This document shows positions 1-10,114 of a stretch of 64,000 nucleotides of DNA, piece by piece. The DNA is from Mangrovibacter plantisponsor (GTDB lineage Bacteria; Pseudomonadota; Gammaproteobacteria; Enterobacterales; Enterobacteriaceae): positions 124,001 to 188,000 of the forward strand of contig NZ_QGTS01000008.1 of NCBI RefSeq assembly GCF_003182475.1. Direction: 5' to 3'. Position 1 is the first letter of the stretch. Each line of letters begins with the position of its first letter. The notes under the pieces were generated by a model that saw only the letters and a list, made by a program, of their open reading frames with translations, was not told where the DNA came from and did not search any database. A program made the translations under genes and the position numbers.

Positions 1-89
1 CCTTCGGACAAATGCAGTATAATCGCGCCCTTATTTCTGTATGTACACGCTTCCTGTCAGGGAATCGCGCAGCTAAAAAAGGTATTCAG

Positions 90-1820
90 GTGAATATTCA
101 GGCACTTCTTTCAGATAAAGTCAGTCAGGCACTGATTGCAGCAGGCGCAAGCACAGATTGCGAACCACAGGTTCGCCAGTCTGCCAAAGTTCAGTTCGGT
201 GATTATCAGGCAAACGGTGTGATGGCTCAGGCCAAAAAACTGGGAATGCCTCCCCGTCAGTTGGCTGAGAAAGTGCTCGAAAACCTGGATTTAACCGGAA
301 TTGCCAGCAAAGTTGAAATTGCCGGGCCTGGCTTTATTAATATTTTTCTCGACCCGGTATTTCTGGCAGCCCAGGTTGAGCAGGCAGTGGTTTCTGAGCG
401 TGCTGGTGTCAGCACCATTGCAACACCTGAAACCATCGTCATTGACTACTCCGCCCCGAACGTTGCCAAAGAAATGCACGTTGGCCACCTGCGCTCAACC
501 ATCATTGGTGATGCAGCCGCCCGTACTTTGAGCTTCCTTGGGCACAAAGTCATCCGTGCCAACCATGTTGGCGACTGGGGTACTCAGTTCGGGATGCTGA
601 TTGCATTTCTGGAAAAACAGCAGCAAGAAAACGCCGGTGAAATGGCACTTGCCGACCTGGAAGGGTTCTACCGCGAAGCCAAAAAACATTACGACGAAGA
701 TGAAGCCTTCGCTGAACGTGCCCGTGGGTATGTGGTTAAGCTGCAAGGCGGTGATGAATACTGCCGGGAAATGTGGCGTAAGCTGGTCGATATTACCATG
801 ACCCAGAACCAAATCACTTATGACCGACTGAACGTAACATTAACCCGCGACGACGTGATGGGTGAAAGCCTGTACAACGCCATGCTGCCGGGTATTGTCG
901 CTGATCTGAAAGCCAAAGGCCTTGCAGTAGAAAGTGAAGGCGCTACTGTCGTGTTCCTTGATGAGTTCAAGAACAAGGAAGGCGAACCGATGGGCGTTAT
1001 TATTCAGAAGAAAGATGGCGGCTATCTGTATACCACTACTGACATTGCCTGTGCCAAATACCGCTATGAAACACTGCATGCAGACCGTGTGCTCTACTAT
1101 ATTGATTCCCGCCAGCACCAGCACCTTATGCAGGCATGGACCATAGTGCGTAAAGCCGGTTATGTGCCTGAATCGGTACCTCTGGAGCACCACATGTTCG
1201 GCATGATGCTGGGCAAAGATGGTAAACCGTTTAAAACCCGTGCGGGTGGTACAGTTAAACTTGCCGACCTGCTGGACGAAGCACTGGAGCGCGCCCGTAA
1301 ACTGGTCAGTGAGAAAAACCCGGACATGCCTGCCGATGAACTGAACGCACTGGCAAATGCGGTTGGAATTGGCGCAGTAAAATATGCTGACCTGTCTAAA
1401 AACCGTACCACTGACTACGTTTTCGACTGGGACAACATGCTGGCGTTTGAGGGCAATACCGCACCCTATATGCAGTATGCCTACACTCGTGTGCTGTCTG
1501 TTTTCCGCAAAGCCGGAATTGATGAGCAGTCAATTACTGCACCAGTCGTGATCGGTAACGAGCGCGAATCTGTGCTGGCAGCCCGCCTGTTGCAGTTAGA
1601 AGAAACGCTTGCTGTAGTGGTTCGCGATGGCACCCCGCATGTTATGTGCGCCTACTTATATGATGTTGCCGGGTTGTTCTCCGCATTTTATGAGCACTGC
1701 CCTATTCTCAGTGCAGAACAACCCGTGCGTGACAGCCGCCTGCAGTTAGCGCGCCTGACAGCCAAAGTGCTGAAAATCGGCCTGGATACCCTGGGTATTG
1801 AAACTGTAGAGCGGATGTAA
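90..1820 (+). CDS. argS: Arginyl-tRNA synthetase
   Basis: Class I aminoacyl-tRNA synthetase that charges tRNA-Arg with arginine in the cytoplasm. The 576-residue product matches the whole E. coli ArgS, including the HIGH-type motif HVGHLRST (around residue 130), the KMSKS-equivalent region after [11 protein letters not shown], and the C-terminal anticodon-binding domain ending in GIETVERM. The reading frame is open further upstream, but the GTG at 90, preceded by AAGG, gives exactly the family N terminus (VNIQALL). It is the only gene of its transcription unit visible here and ends at a strong inverted repeat. No oddities. Confidence 0.97.
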   Translation: MNIQALLSDKVSQALIAAGASTDCEPQVRQSAKVQFGDYQANGVMAQAKKLGMPPRQLAEKVLENLDLTGIASKVEIAGPGFINIFLDPVFLAAQVEQAVVSERAGVSTIATPETIVIDYSAPNVAKEMHVGHLRSTIIGDAAARTLSFLGHKVIRANHVGDWGTQFGMLIAFLEKQQQENAGEMALADLEGFYREAKKHYDEDEAFAERARGYVVKLQGGDEYCREMWRKLVDITMTQNQITYDRLNVTLTRDDVMGESLYNAMLPGIVADLKAKGLAVESEGATVVFLDEFKNKEGEPMGVIIQKKDGGYLYTTTDIACAKYRYETLHADRVLYYIDSRQHQHLMQAWTIVRKAGYVPESVPLEHHMFGMMLGKDGKPFKTRAGGTVKLADLLDEALERARKLVSEKNPDMPADELNALANAVGIGAVKYADLSKNRTTDYVFDWDNMLAFEGNTAPYMQYAYTRVLSVFRKAGIDEQSITAPVVIGNERESVLAARLLQLEETLAVVVRDGTPHVMCAYLYDVAGLFSAFYEHCPILSAEQPVRDSRLQLARLTAKVLKIGLDTLGIETVERM

Positions 1821-1845
1821 TACTGCAGTTTTTCGTTTACCTGAA

Positions 1846-1880
1846 ACAGTGAGCGGGGCCATAAGCCCCGCTCACTGTAT
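1846..1880. terminator. Inverted repeat between convergent argS and the GH105 gene
   Basis: A perfect 14-bp stem (ACAGTGAGCGGGGC and its complement) with a 5-nt loop lies between two convergent genes. The T-run after it is short (ATTTAA), so it may act in both directions or mainly as a 3'-end stabiliser. Confidence 0.75.
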
Positions 1881-1892
1881 TTAACACCGTTG

Positions 1893-3032
1893 TTAAAAAT
1901 AACGGCGCAGGTATTCCGTCAGGCACAAAATCGCCATGGCCTGTCCATAAGGCATTGAAGTGAGAGGAATATCACGGTAAAAATCCAGGCTGCTGCCCAT
2001 CCCGGTACCAAAAGACACCTGCAACAATTCCCCTTCTGGCGAGATATTTTCGACAATTGCTTTGACTGCGCGCTCAGCAACTGGCAGGTATTCAGCAGCT
2101 AAATAACGTTTTCGCACGCCTTTTAAAATGCCGTAGGCAAACCCGGCTGATGCAGATGCTTCCAGGTAGGAATGTGGGTCATCCAGTAAGGTATGCCACA
2201 ACCCGGAATCATGCTGGCAGTCTGCCAGAGCCTTCACCTGGCTTTCCAGTACCTGGATAAGCCAGCGGCGCACCGGGTCATGTTCTGGTAAATCGAGCAA
2301 CTCAAGAAAATCAGGGATTACCATGGTCAGCCAGCTGTTGCCCCGTGCCCAACGCGCATTGGCAAAGTTATGGTTCCCTTCAAAGCTCCAGCCATGGAAC
2401 CACAGCCCTGTCGTTTTATCCTGTAAATACTGGGTGTGAACCATAAACTGGTAAACCGCTTCATTCACCCATTCTGGTTTATGCAACAACTGGCCAATTT
2501 TCGCCAGCGGCAGCACCGTCATCATTAGTGTGTCATCCCACATTTGCTGATGGTTTTCTTCCGCCAGCGTAATGTGCTGCATGCCCCCTTTTTGGGTGCG
2601 CGGCATTTCATGCATTGCCCACTCTCCCCAGGTTTCCAGCCAGGGTAACAAACGGCTGTCGCCATTTTCCTGGTAACGCAATGCCAGGGTGAGAAACGGC
2701 GCCATGGTATTGACGTTTTTCGTTGTCGCGCCTTCTCTGAAACGGTCAGCAAACCAGTTATCAATGATATCGCGCATCCGGGTATCACCGGTCTGTTGGT
2801 AATACTGCCAGATACCATAAAGCCCCACACCGTGCGTCCATTCCCAGCCAGCCCAGCCTTTGGTGTCAATCACCCGGCCATCATCCAGCCGCAGTAAAAA
2901 CTCACCCGTTTTATCGTGGATATTGACCAGGTTGTCCGTCACTTTATTGATGAGCTGGCACAATGTTGTGCGATCAATAAAGCGTTCTGGCTGGCATAAC
3001 AATGGGCTGTGTTTTACAGGGTAGACTTTCAT
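1893..3032 (-). CDS. GH105 unsaturated rhamnogalacturonyl hydrolase (YteR/YesR/RhiN-like)
   Basis: A 379-residue glycoside hydrolase of family 105 (YteR/YesR type). Such enzymes remove the unsaturated galacturonyl residue left by rhamnogalacturonan lyases, normally in the cytoplasm; no signal peptide is visible. Family signs are WEWTHGVGLYGIWQYYQ near residue 65, QQMWDDTLMM with the catalytic Asp near 160, and RWARGNSW near 225. The ATG at 3032 is preferred over an upstream in-frame ATG because it has GAGG eight bases before it and starts the alignable region. It stands alone between argS and flhE; no lyase is nearby. A GPH sugar transporter at 31.6 kb could be a functional partner, but that is inference. 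Confidence 0.85.
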   Translation of the reverse strand: MKVYPVKHSPLLCQPERFIDRTTLCQLINKVTDNLVNIHDKTGEFLLRLDDGRVIDTKGWAGWEWTHGVGLYGIWQYYQQTGDTRMRDIIDNWFADRFREGATTKNVNTMAPFLTLALRYQENGDSRLLPWLETWGEWAMHEMPRTQKGGMQHITLAEENHQQMWDDTLMMTVLPLAKIGQLLHKPEWVNEAVYQFMVHTQYLQDKTTGLWFHGWSFEGNHNFANARWARGNSWLTMVIPDFLELLDLPEHDPVRRWLIQVLESQVKALADCQHDSGLWHTLLDDPHSYLEASASAGFAYGILKGVRKRYLAAEYLPVAERAVKAIVENISPEGELLQVSFGTGMGSSLDFYRDIPLTSMPYGQAMAILCLTEYLRRYF

Positions 3033-3088
3033 ATGCGACCTCAGATGTGTGAATTCCATATCGACCTGTGCCGACAAAACCTGGCACC

Positions 3089-3111
3089 CGGTTACTGAAG
3101 GTAACGCTACC
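3089..3111. promoter_or_regulatory. Possible operator upstream of the GH105 gene
   Basis: GGTAACGCTACC (3100-3111) is a near-palindrome with a central CG, like LacI/GalR-family operators. It overlaps a second inverted repeat, GTTAC-N5-GTAAC. It lies about 60-80 bp upstream of the GH105 start. The regulator is unknown; this is pattern evidence only. Confidence 0.25.
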
Positions 3112-3171
3112 GAATATTCCCTGAGCCAACCTTGCGATTTTTGCCAGCAAAGTTAATCCCGTGACAGTGAG

Positions 3172-3205
3172 AAAAAGAGTGACGTCACCTTCATCACTCT
3201 TTTTA
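3172..3205 (-). terminator. Terminator of the flhBAE operon
   Basis: An 11-bp stem (AAAAAGAGTGA with TCACTCTTTTT) ending in a T-run on the minus strand, located 80 bp beyond the flhE stop codon. Confidence 0.75.
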
Positions 3206-3286
3206 TAAAATTATGTTTCTTTTTATTCAAACCGGGATGGTTAAAATGAGATCCACCAGCAAAAACGGAGGGATAACAGCAGAAAA

Positions 3287-3691
3287 TCAGCGGTAGTTGA
3301 CTATCACCTGGTTGGCGCGCACACGCATGACCGGGTAGAGACTCCCACGGCCATAAACGCCCCACACAAAGTGAAAAGGCTGGTTAGCAGGCTGGCCGGC
3401 AAAAGCGCTTGTCACCCCTTGCTGCCCGTCAACAATAACGCACTGAGTCTGGGTACAGAGTTTTACTTCCAGCCGGTCTGGTGGCAGCGAAAACAGGCTG
3501 TAGCGCCAGTATACCTGGGTAATCACACCACTGACTTTGTGCGGTGGAGCCAGCAGTTTTGATGAAGCCACCACGCCCCGGTGGCTTAATGCCGCCCCCA
3601 TGGCCTCTGCCTGCCAGGTGCTTTCTCCCGCGGCCTGAGCCAGCAGCGGGAGACACACTACAGCCATCAGTGCACCACGCACTTGCATCAT
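3287..3691 (-). CDS. flhE: Flagellar protein FlhE
   Basis: Periplasmic accessory protein of the flagellar export system; in E. coli and Salmonella it limits proton leakage through the export gate. The 134-residue product has a signal peptide (residues 1-20, cleavage after LLAQA) and the FlhE core with YWRYSL and a Cys pair in CTQTQC. Its ATG overlaps the flhA stop codon as ATGA, so it is translationally coupled and last in the flhBAE operon. Length is close to the family norm (about 130). Confidence 0.93.
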   Translation of the reverse strand: MMQVRGALMAVVCLPLLAQAAGESTWQAEAMGAALSHRGVVASSKLLAPPHKVSGVITQVYWRYSLFSLPPDRLEVKLCTQTQCVIVDGQQGVTSAFAGQPANQPFHFVWGVYGRGSLYPVMRVRANQVIVNYR

Positions 3692-5766
3692 TTGCCCCCA
3701 ATGGTTGCGGTCATGCGGATCTGGCGGTTGTCTGACAACTCAAGGTTCGACAACACAACCAGGTCCGGCAGACTGCGGCGCAGGAAGCGAGCCAGCAGTG
3801 GCCGCAAGGCATGGTTAACCAACAGAACCGGTGGTGCGCCGAGCATTTCCTGGCGTTGCAGCGCCTCACTGGATTGCTCCAGCAACCGGTCAGCCAGGCC
3901 CGGTTCCAGACCGCCGCCACCCTGTAGTGCCTGGAGTAACAACCGCTCAAGCCCGGCATCAAGACCTATAACCTTCACTTCGTCGGTTCCCGGGAACCAT
4001 TGCTGAGTGATTGCGCGCCCCAGAGCCACACGCAGTACGGTAGTCAGTTCTGCAGGATCAGTTTGAATCGGCGCATGCTCTGCCAGTGTTTCCAGGATGG
4101 TACGCATGTCGCGGATAGGTACTTTTTCTGCCAGCAAGTTTTGCAACACTTTGTGCAGTGTTGTCAGCGTTACCACACCAGGCACCAGGTCTTCTGTCAG
4201 CTTCGGCATTTCCTGGTTGACGCGGTCAAGTAACTGTTGCGCTTCCTGGCGGCCGAACAATTCTGGCGCATAGAGGTTTATCAGGTGATTCAGGTGGGTG
4301 GCAACTACGGTACTGGCTTCCACCACGGTAAAGCCCTGAATTTGCGCCTGCTCTTTAAGCGCACTTTCAATCCAGACAGCTTCCAGCCCAAATGCCGGGT
4401 CAATGGTTTTCTCACCAGGCAGGTTGCCCGCCGCTGTTCCTGGGTTAATGGCAAGCCAGCGCCCCGGGTAGGCATCGCCGTTGCCGATCTCCACCCCTTT
4501 CAGCAAAATACGGTAACGGGCAGGAGGTAAATCCATGTTGTCACGGATATGAACCACAGGTGGCAAAAAGCCCATTTCTTGTGCAAATTTTTTACGGATG
4601 CTGCGAATACGCCCGAGCAATTCGCCATCCTGCTGTGAATCCACCATGGGTATCAGGCGGTAGCCCACTTCCATCCCCAGAGTGTCTTCCAGTTGAACAT
4701 CACGCCATGATGCTTCCACCGCTTGGGGGTTTTCTGGTACTACTACCGGTTGCGGTGTTTGCGGCTCCGCCATTTGGCGGCCACGCATCCACCAGGCAAG
4801 CCCTAACAAAGCTGCGGTAAATAACAGGAAGACGAAGTTAGGCATCCCAGGAACCATGCCCAGCAAGCCGAGAACCCCGGCACACAACAGCATAACGCGT
4901 GGGTTGGCAAACAGTTGGGTCACCATTTGTTCGCCAACATCCTGGTCGGTGCTTACCCGGGTAACAATAACACCTGCGGCAGTTGAGATTACCAGAGACG
5001 GAATTTGAGCAACCAGACCATCACCGATGGTCAACAGGGTATAACTTTCTGCTGCATTGCCAACCGGCATGCCATGCTGAACCACACCAACCAGCAAACC
5101 ACCAATAATGTTGATAGCCATGATAAGCAGGCCGGCAACCGCATCGCCACGCACAAATTTACTGGCACCATCCATTGAACCGTAAAAGTCGGCTTCCTGA
5201 GTAACTTCAGAACGGCGGCGCTTGGCTTCATCTTCACCAATTAACCCGGCATTGAGGTCAGCATCGATTGCCATTTGTTTACCTGGCATACCATCCAGAA
5301 CAAAGCGTGCCCCAACTTCTGCAATACGCCCTGCACCTTTGGTGATAACCATAAAGTTGATGATCACCAAAATGATAAACACCACGATACCAATCGCGAA
5401 ATTACCGCCAACCAGGAAATGGCCAAACGCTTCAACAACCTTACCCGCTGCGGCCGCGCCCGTGTGACCTTCCATCAGGATAATACGTGTTGATGCCACG
5501 TTCAGCGCCAGGCGCAACAACGTGGTAAATAACAGAATGGTCGGGAATGCGGCAAAATCCAGAGTCCGCTGGGTAAACATCGCCACCAGCAACACCATCA
5601 CAGACAGCGCAATGTTAAAAGTAAACAGTAAATCCAGCACAAACGCAGGCAACGGCAGTACCATCATGGACAGAATCAGCATGATAAGTACTGGCCCGGC
5701 GAGGATTTGCCATTGCCCGGCTTTCATATTTGTGGGCAGACGCAGCATTGCGACCAAATTAGCCAT
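3688..5766 (-). CDS. flhA: Flagellar export gate protein FlhA
   Basis: Integral inner-membrane component of the flagellar type III export gate. The 692 residues match the E. coli length. The N-terminal half has about eight membrane segments plus the conserved FHIPEP-type cytoplasmic loop (GDAVAGLLIMAINIIGG area). The C-terminal half (from about residue 350) is the soluble domain that docks export chaperones and substrates. It starts inside the end of flhB (8-bp overlap) and overlaps flhE by four bases. Expression is expected from the FlhDC-dependent class II promoter upstream of flhB. Confidence 0.97.
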   Translation of the reverse strand: MANLVAMLRLPTNMKAGQWQILAGPVLIMLILSMMVLPLPAFVLDLLFTFNIALSVMVLLVAMFTQRTLDFAAFPTILLFTTLLRLALNVASTRIILMEGHTGAAAAGKVVEAFGHFLVGGNFAIGIVVFIILVIINFMVITKGAGRIAEVGARFVLDGMPGKQMAIDADLNAGLIGEDEAKRRRSEVTQEADFYGSMDGASKFVRGDAVAGLLIMAINIIGGLLVGVVQHGMPVGNAAESYTLLTIGDGLVAQIPSLVISTAAGVIVTRVSTDQDVGEQMVTQLFANPRVMLLCAGVLGLLGMVPGMPNFVFLLFTAALLGLAWWMRGRQMAEPQTPQPVVVPENPQAVEASWRDVQLEDTLGMEVGYRLIPMVDSQQDGELLGRIRSIRKKFAQEMGFLPPVVHIRDNMDLPPARYRILLKGVEIGNGDAYPGRWLAINPGTAAGNLPGEKTIDPAFGLEAVWIESALKEQAQIQGFTVVEASTVVATHLNHLINLYAPELFGRQEAQQLLDRVNQEMPKLTEDLVPGVVTLTTLHKVLQNLLAEKVPIRDMRTILETLAEHAPIQTDPAELTTVLRVALGRAITQQWFPGTDEVKVIGLDAGLERLLLQALQGGGGLEPGLADRLLEQSSEALQRQEMLGAPPVLLVNHALRPLLARFLRRSLPDLVVLSNLELSDNRQIRMTATIGGK

Positions 5767-6910
5767 CAGTGTCGTTCTCGTTCAAAAAGTCCAGTGACGC
5801 TGGCACAGGGAGGTTGTCAGGTTTCTTCGGCGCAACGCCGCCAGCCAGACGCCAGCGACGGAGCTGCCATACCCAGGCCAGCACTTCTGCCACTGCAGCA
5901 TAAAGCTGGCCCGGAATTTGTTGCCCAATTTCGGCATGGCGGTATAACGCACGTGCCAGTGGTGGAGCTTCCAGCACCGGAATACGGTTTTCAGCCCCGA
6001 TTTCACGAATACGCAGTGCAACCAGGCCAGAGCCTTTGGCGAGCACTTTGGGCGCACTCATGGTGGATTCGTTGTATTGCAGCGCAACTGAATAATGGGT
6101 CGGGTTGGTGACGATAACGTCTGCTTTTGGGACATCCGCCATCATGCGCCGCCGGGCCATGGCCCGCTGTTGCTGGCGAATACGGCTTTTTACGTGCGGG
6201 TCACCTTCCTGCTGTTTAAATTCATCACGAATATCCTGGCGGGTCATACGCAGCTTTTTAAAGTAGCTGTATAACTGGAAGAAAATATCGAACCCAACCA
6301 TTGGAATAAGCCCGAGAATAACCAACAGGCAGCAGGTTGCGACCATATTCATTGCCGTCGCCATGGCATTAACCGGTGACTCACTAATTAAATGGAGCAT
6401 TTCCGGCCAGTTGTGCCACAGGTAAACCCCGGTAACGATGGCAACACAGCCGACTTTCAGCATTGCTTTCGCCAGTTCTGACAGCGCCTGCATCGAAAAC
6501 ATCCGCCCAAAACCACTTATCGGATTGAGCTTGCTGAATTTGAATTCCAAAGATTTACCACTGAAGACCAGGCCGCCGAGAAACATGGGGGCGGCGATCG
6601 CCACCACAATCAGGCCACCAATCAATGGCAAAATTGCCCACATAGCGGTTTCGAGTAGCCGGCCAACCTGGCGTACCAGTGCTGCGGGGTCATTGATCAT
6701 GCGATGGTCAAAACGCAGCCCGTCAGACAGCATCCCGCCTAACTGGTGCGCCAGAGGGACACCACCTAACCAAATGATGCTCATGCCAGCGAGCACCATC
6801 AACACCGAGGTCAGTTCACGGGAACGGGGGATTTGCCCCTCTTCGCGCGCTTTCTGGAGTCGGTGGGGTGTGGGGGCCTCTGTTTTTTCCTGGTCGCTAT
6901 CTTCAGCCAC
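5759..6910 (-). CDS. flhB: Flagellar export substrate-specificity switch FlhB
   Basis: Membrane component of the flagellar export gate that switches export from rod/hook to filament proteins. The 383 residues comprise a charged N terminus, four membrane segments (about residues 30-210) and a cytoplasmic domain with the autocleavage motif NPTH inside VIVTNPTHYSVAL (around residue 270). First gene of flhBAE. The 220 bp separating it from cheZ should hold the class II promoter; I cannot place the FlhDC boxes by eye. Confidence 0.97.
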   Translation of the reverse strand: MAEDSDQEKTEAPTPHRLQKAREEGQIPRSRELTSVLMVLAGMSIIWLGGVPLAHQLGGMLSDGLRFDHRMINDPAALVRQVGRLLETAMWAILPLIGGLIVVAIAAPMFLGGLVFSGKSLEFKFSKLNPISGFGRMFSMQALSELAKAMLKVGCVAIVTGVYLWHNWPEMLHLISESPVNAMATAMNMVATCCLLVILGLIPMVGFDIFFQLYSYFKKLRMTRQDIRDEFKQQEGDPHVKSRIRQQQRAMARRRMMADVPKADVIVTNPTHYSVALQYNESTMSAPKVLAKGSGLVALRIREIGAENRIPVLEAPPLARALYRHAEIGQQIPGQLYAAVAEVLAWVWQLRRWRLAGGVAPKKPDNLPVPASLDFLNENDTDG

Positions 6911-7130
6911 AGGGAAACCTCTATGAACATAATGACCATTGCATCATGACAGAGGCACGCGCAGCTAATCCTGTAAGTAGCGCGTTAAAATAGGGTTTGT
7001 TTTGACGATTCAGACAGGTGGATTCACTGTTGCCAGAAAGGCCTCAGCATGGTGAGTGTGAATATAGCGCCCGGCACAGGCCGGGCCAGTGTTGCCAGAT
7101 GGCCCCTCTGCTACCAGAGAGACCGGTCTG

Positions 7131-7763
7131 TTAAAAGCCTAAGCTGTCCAGCAGATCGTCCACCTGGTCCTGGCTGGCAACCACACCTGCCGCTGTCGCA
7201 TCCATCTGAGGACCATTGAGCAGGCCTTCATTTTCACGCTTCTTACGGGCAGCAGGTTCTGGCATATTTTCCAGCAATACCATCAGCAACTGGCGTTCAA
7301 TCTCCTGTACCACATCCATCATGCGCTTAATCACCTGCCCAGTCAGGTCCTGGAAGTCCTGGGCCATCATGATTTCAAGCAATTGCGCATTGGTGAACCC
7401 GGTATGCTCAGGTACATCAGACAAAAACTTACGTGTATCGGTAACCAGCTCTTTTGCATCACCAAGTTCAATGGGATTTTCGAACCATGCATCCCAGCGT
7501 TTGGTCAAATCTTTGGCTTCAGACTCCATCTGCATTTGGTGAGGCTGTGATGCTTCAACACAGTTTAACGCACGCTCAGCCGCCTGGGCCGTCATAGTGA
7601 CGACATAGTCGAGGCGATCACGCGCATCTGGAATAGCTTCTGCAGCCTCAGCAATGGCCTGATCCAGCCCCAGCTCTCGCAGGCTGTCACGCAACATACG
7701 TGTCAGGCTACCTATCCGGGAGATGATGTCCGTTGCTTGTTGGTCATTTGAAGATGTCATCAT
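7131..7763 (-). CDS. cheZ: Chemotaxis phosphatase CheZ
   Basis: Dephosphorylates CheY-P and so ends the tumble signal. The 210-residue product has the long helical hairpin with the catalytic Gln segment in [19 protein letters not shown] (about residues 140-158) and the C-terminal CheY-docking helix [15 protein letters not shown]. Last gene of the tar-tap-cheRBYZ operon. The ORF opens with two adjacent ATG codons; the second (7760) is better spaced from AAGGAGGAG and may be the real start. The first few residues diverge from E. coli and the rest is very close. Confidence 0.96.
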   Translation of the reverse strand: MMTSSNDQQATDIISRIGSLTRMLRDSLRELGLDQAIAEAAEAIPDARDRLDYVVTMTAQAAERALNCVEASQPHQMQMESEAKDLTKRWDAWFENPIELGDAKELVTDTRKFLSDVPEHTGFTNAQLLEIMMAQDFQDLTGQVIKRMMDVVQEIERQLLMVLLENMPEPAARKKRENEGLLNGPQMDATAAGVVASQDQVDDLLDSLGF

Positions 7764-7770
7764 CTCCTCC

Positions 7771-8178
<408 letters not shown>

Positions 8179-9231
8179 TTAAATGCGTATTGCCTGTCCG
8201 GCACTGATTTTTGCCAGCATCTGCTGGCTGATTTGGCTTAAATCGACCACTTCGCTGACACCACCGGAATTGATGGCCTCACGCGGCATGCCGAACACCA
8301 CACAACTTGCTTCATTCTGTGCAATGGTCCAGGCACCAGCCTGGTTCATTGCCAGCATCCCTGCTGCACCATCATTCCCCATGCCTGTCAGGATAACTCC
8401 CACAGCATTACGTCCAGCATATTTCGCCACCGAGTGGAATAATACGTCCACTGACGGGCGATGACGGTTTACAGGCGGGCCGTCATGAAGTCGAATCTGG
8501 TAGTTAGCACCACTTCTGGAGAGCTCCATATGCTTGTCGCCCGGCGCAATATACGCATGCCCCGGCAGAACCCGCTCTCCGTCTTCTGCTTCTTTCACAC
8601 TAATCTGGCAAATCTTATTCAGCCGCTCCGCGAAAGAGCGGGTAAAACCGGGTGGCATATGCTGTGTTATCAGTACAGCCGGGCTGGTCAGTGGCAGTGG
8701 TTGCAGCACATGGCGAATGGCCTCTGTGCCCCCGGTAGATGCCCCGATCACCAGTAATTTTTCTGAACTGAGTAACGGCCCCGATTTCAATACAGCAGGC
8801 GGTGCTGCAGTTGGCGAACGGGCAGATAACTTTGCACGCGCCGCAGTACGAATTTTGTCGGCAATCATTTCACTGTATGCCAGCATGCCTTCACGAATAC
8901 CGAGTTGCGGCTTAGTGACAAAATCTACCGCGCCCAGCTCTAATGCCCGCAACGTCACCTCAGAGCCTCTGCTGGTCAGAGATGAGACCATCACCACCGG
9001 CATCGGCCGCAGCCGCATTAATTTCTCCAGGAAATCAAGGCCATCCATGCGTGGCATTTCGACGTCCAGTGTCAGTACGTCCGGGTTGAATTTTTTAATC
9101 AAATCCCGGGCGACTAAAGGATCGGGCGCCGTTGCAACCATTTCCATATCACTATGACGGTTGATTATCTCTGTCATGATTTGGCGCATAAGCGCAGAAT
9201 CATCTACTGACAGTACTTTGATTTTCGTCAT
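8179..9231 (-). CDS. cheB: Receptor methylesterase/deamidase CheB
   Basis: Removes methyl groups from, and deamidates, chemoreceptors for adaptation. The 350 residues comprise an N-terminal receiver (D10/D11, D56 in [12 protein letters not shown]) and a C-terminal serine esterase with the triad visible in [10 protein letters not shown] (Ser near 164), QHMPPGF (His near 190) and GMGNDGA (Asp near 286). Starts within the cheR stop codon (ATGA). Confidence 0.97.
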   Translation of the reverse strand: MTKIKVLSVDDSALMRQIMTEIINRHSDMEMVATAPDPLVARDLIKKFNPDVLTLDVEMPRMDGLDFLEKLMRLRPMPVVMVSSLTSRGSEVTLRALELGAVDFVTKPQLGIREGMLAYSEMIADKIRTAARAKLSARSPTAAPPAVLKSGPLLSSEKLLVIGASTGGTEAIRHVLQPLPLTSPAVLITQHMPPGFTRSFAERLNKICQISVKEAEDGERVLPGHAYIAPGDKHMELSRSGANYQIRLHDGPPVNRHRPSVDVLFHSVAKYAGRNAVGVILTGMGNDGAAGMLAMNQAGAWTIAQNEASCVVFGMPREAINSGGVSEVVDLSQISQQMLAKISAGQAIRI

Positions 9232-10094
9232 ACTTTATCCTTACTTAGCCCATATACAGTCTGACCACGCAGCCAAAACTCCCGGCTGATGTTACTGAAG
9301 TTTTCAGAATGTCCGGCAAACAACAGTCCTTGTGGTTTTAACAATGGTACAAAGCGATGCAAAATATCCTGCTGTGTGTTTTTATCGAAATAAATCATTA
9401 CATTACGGCAGAATATGGCATCAAATGGCCCCGGAACCTGGTATTGCTTATCCAGCAGGTTCACAACATTAAACTCAATATAATTCGCCAGTTCCTGGCG
9501 TACCCTCACCAACCCTTGATGTGGGCCAGTCCCACGCATGAAATAGCGCTGTAACTGCTGTGGTGACAGTGTCTTGAGTTCGTCCAGGCGGTAGATGCCT
9601 TTACGCGCTTTTTGCAACACTTCGGTATCAATATCACTGGCAAACACTTTCCAGCGCCCTGGGGTCTGGCCCAGCACATCAGCAAGTGTAATGGCAATAG
9701 AATAGGGTTCCTCACCTGTGGATGCCGCAGCACACCAAATTCGGTATTCACCGGTGCGTTTTTTCGCATGATCCGCCAGTATCGGGAAGTGATGCCCTTC
9801 GCGGAAAAATGCAGTCAGGTTCGTGGTGAGCGAGTTAATAAACGCCTGCCATTCGGAGGTATTCTGGTCTGCCTCAAGCATCCCCAGGTACCGGCCGAAA
9901 TCATCAAGGCCCAAATCACGCAGGCGCCGAACCAGGCGGTTATAAACCATGTCACGTTTGTGTTCCGCCAGCACGATGCCTGCCCGCTGATAAATAAGCT
10001 GGCATATACGACGAAAATGCGCATCTGACAACGTCAGGCGTTGAGCCATCTGTATCAAGGGCGATGGTTGCCCCTTCGGCACAGGTGAGGTCAT
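9228..10094 (-). CDS. cheR: Receptor methyltransferase CheR
   Basis: S-adenosylmethionine-dependent methyltransferase that methylates glutamates on chemoreceptors. The 288 residues have the CheR N-terminal helical domain followed by the SAM-binding domain ([13 protein letters not shown] near residue 125, [13 protein letters not shown] near 225). It should dock on the C-terminal NWETF of Tar. Lies 20 bp downstream of tap and overlaps cheB by four bases. Confidence 0.96.
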   Translation of the reverse strand: MTSPVPKGQPSPLIQMAQRLTLSDAHFRRICQLIYQRAGIVLAEHKRDMVYNRLVRRLRDLGLDDFGRYLGMLEADQNTSEWQAFINSLTTNLTAFFREGHHFPILADHAKKRTGEYRIWCAAASTGEEPYSIAITLADVLGQTPGRWKVFASDIDTEVLQKARKGIYRLDELKTLSPQQLQRYFMRGTGPHQGLVRVRQELANYIEFNVVNLLDKQYQVPGPFDAIFCRNVMIYFDKNTQQDILHRFVPLLKPQGLLFAGHSENFSNISREFWLRGQTVYGLSKDKV

Positions 10095-10114
10095 AGGGCC
10101 TTCTTCTATTATTA

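Noticed and set aside
7068-7087. GCCCGG/CCGGGC hairpin between cheZ and flhB as a terminator
   Set aside because: The stem is good but no T-run follows; may still stabilise the cheZ message.
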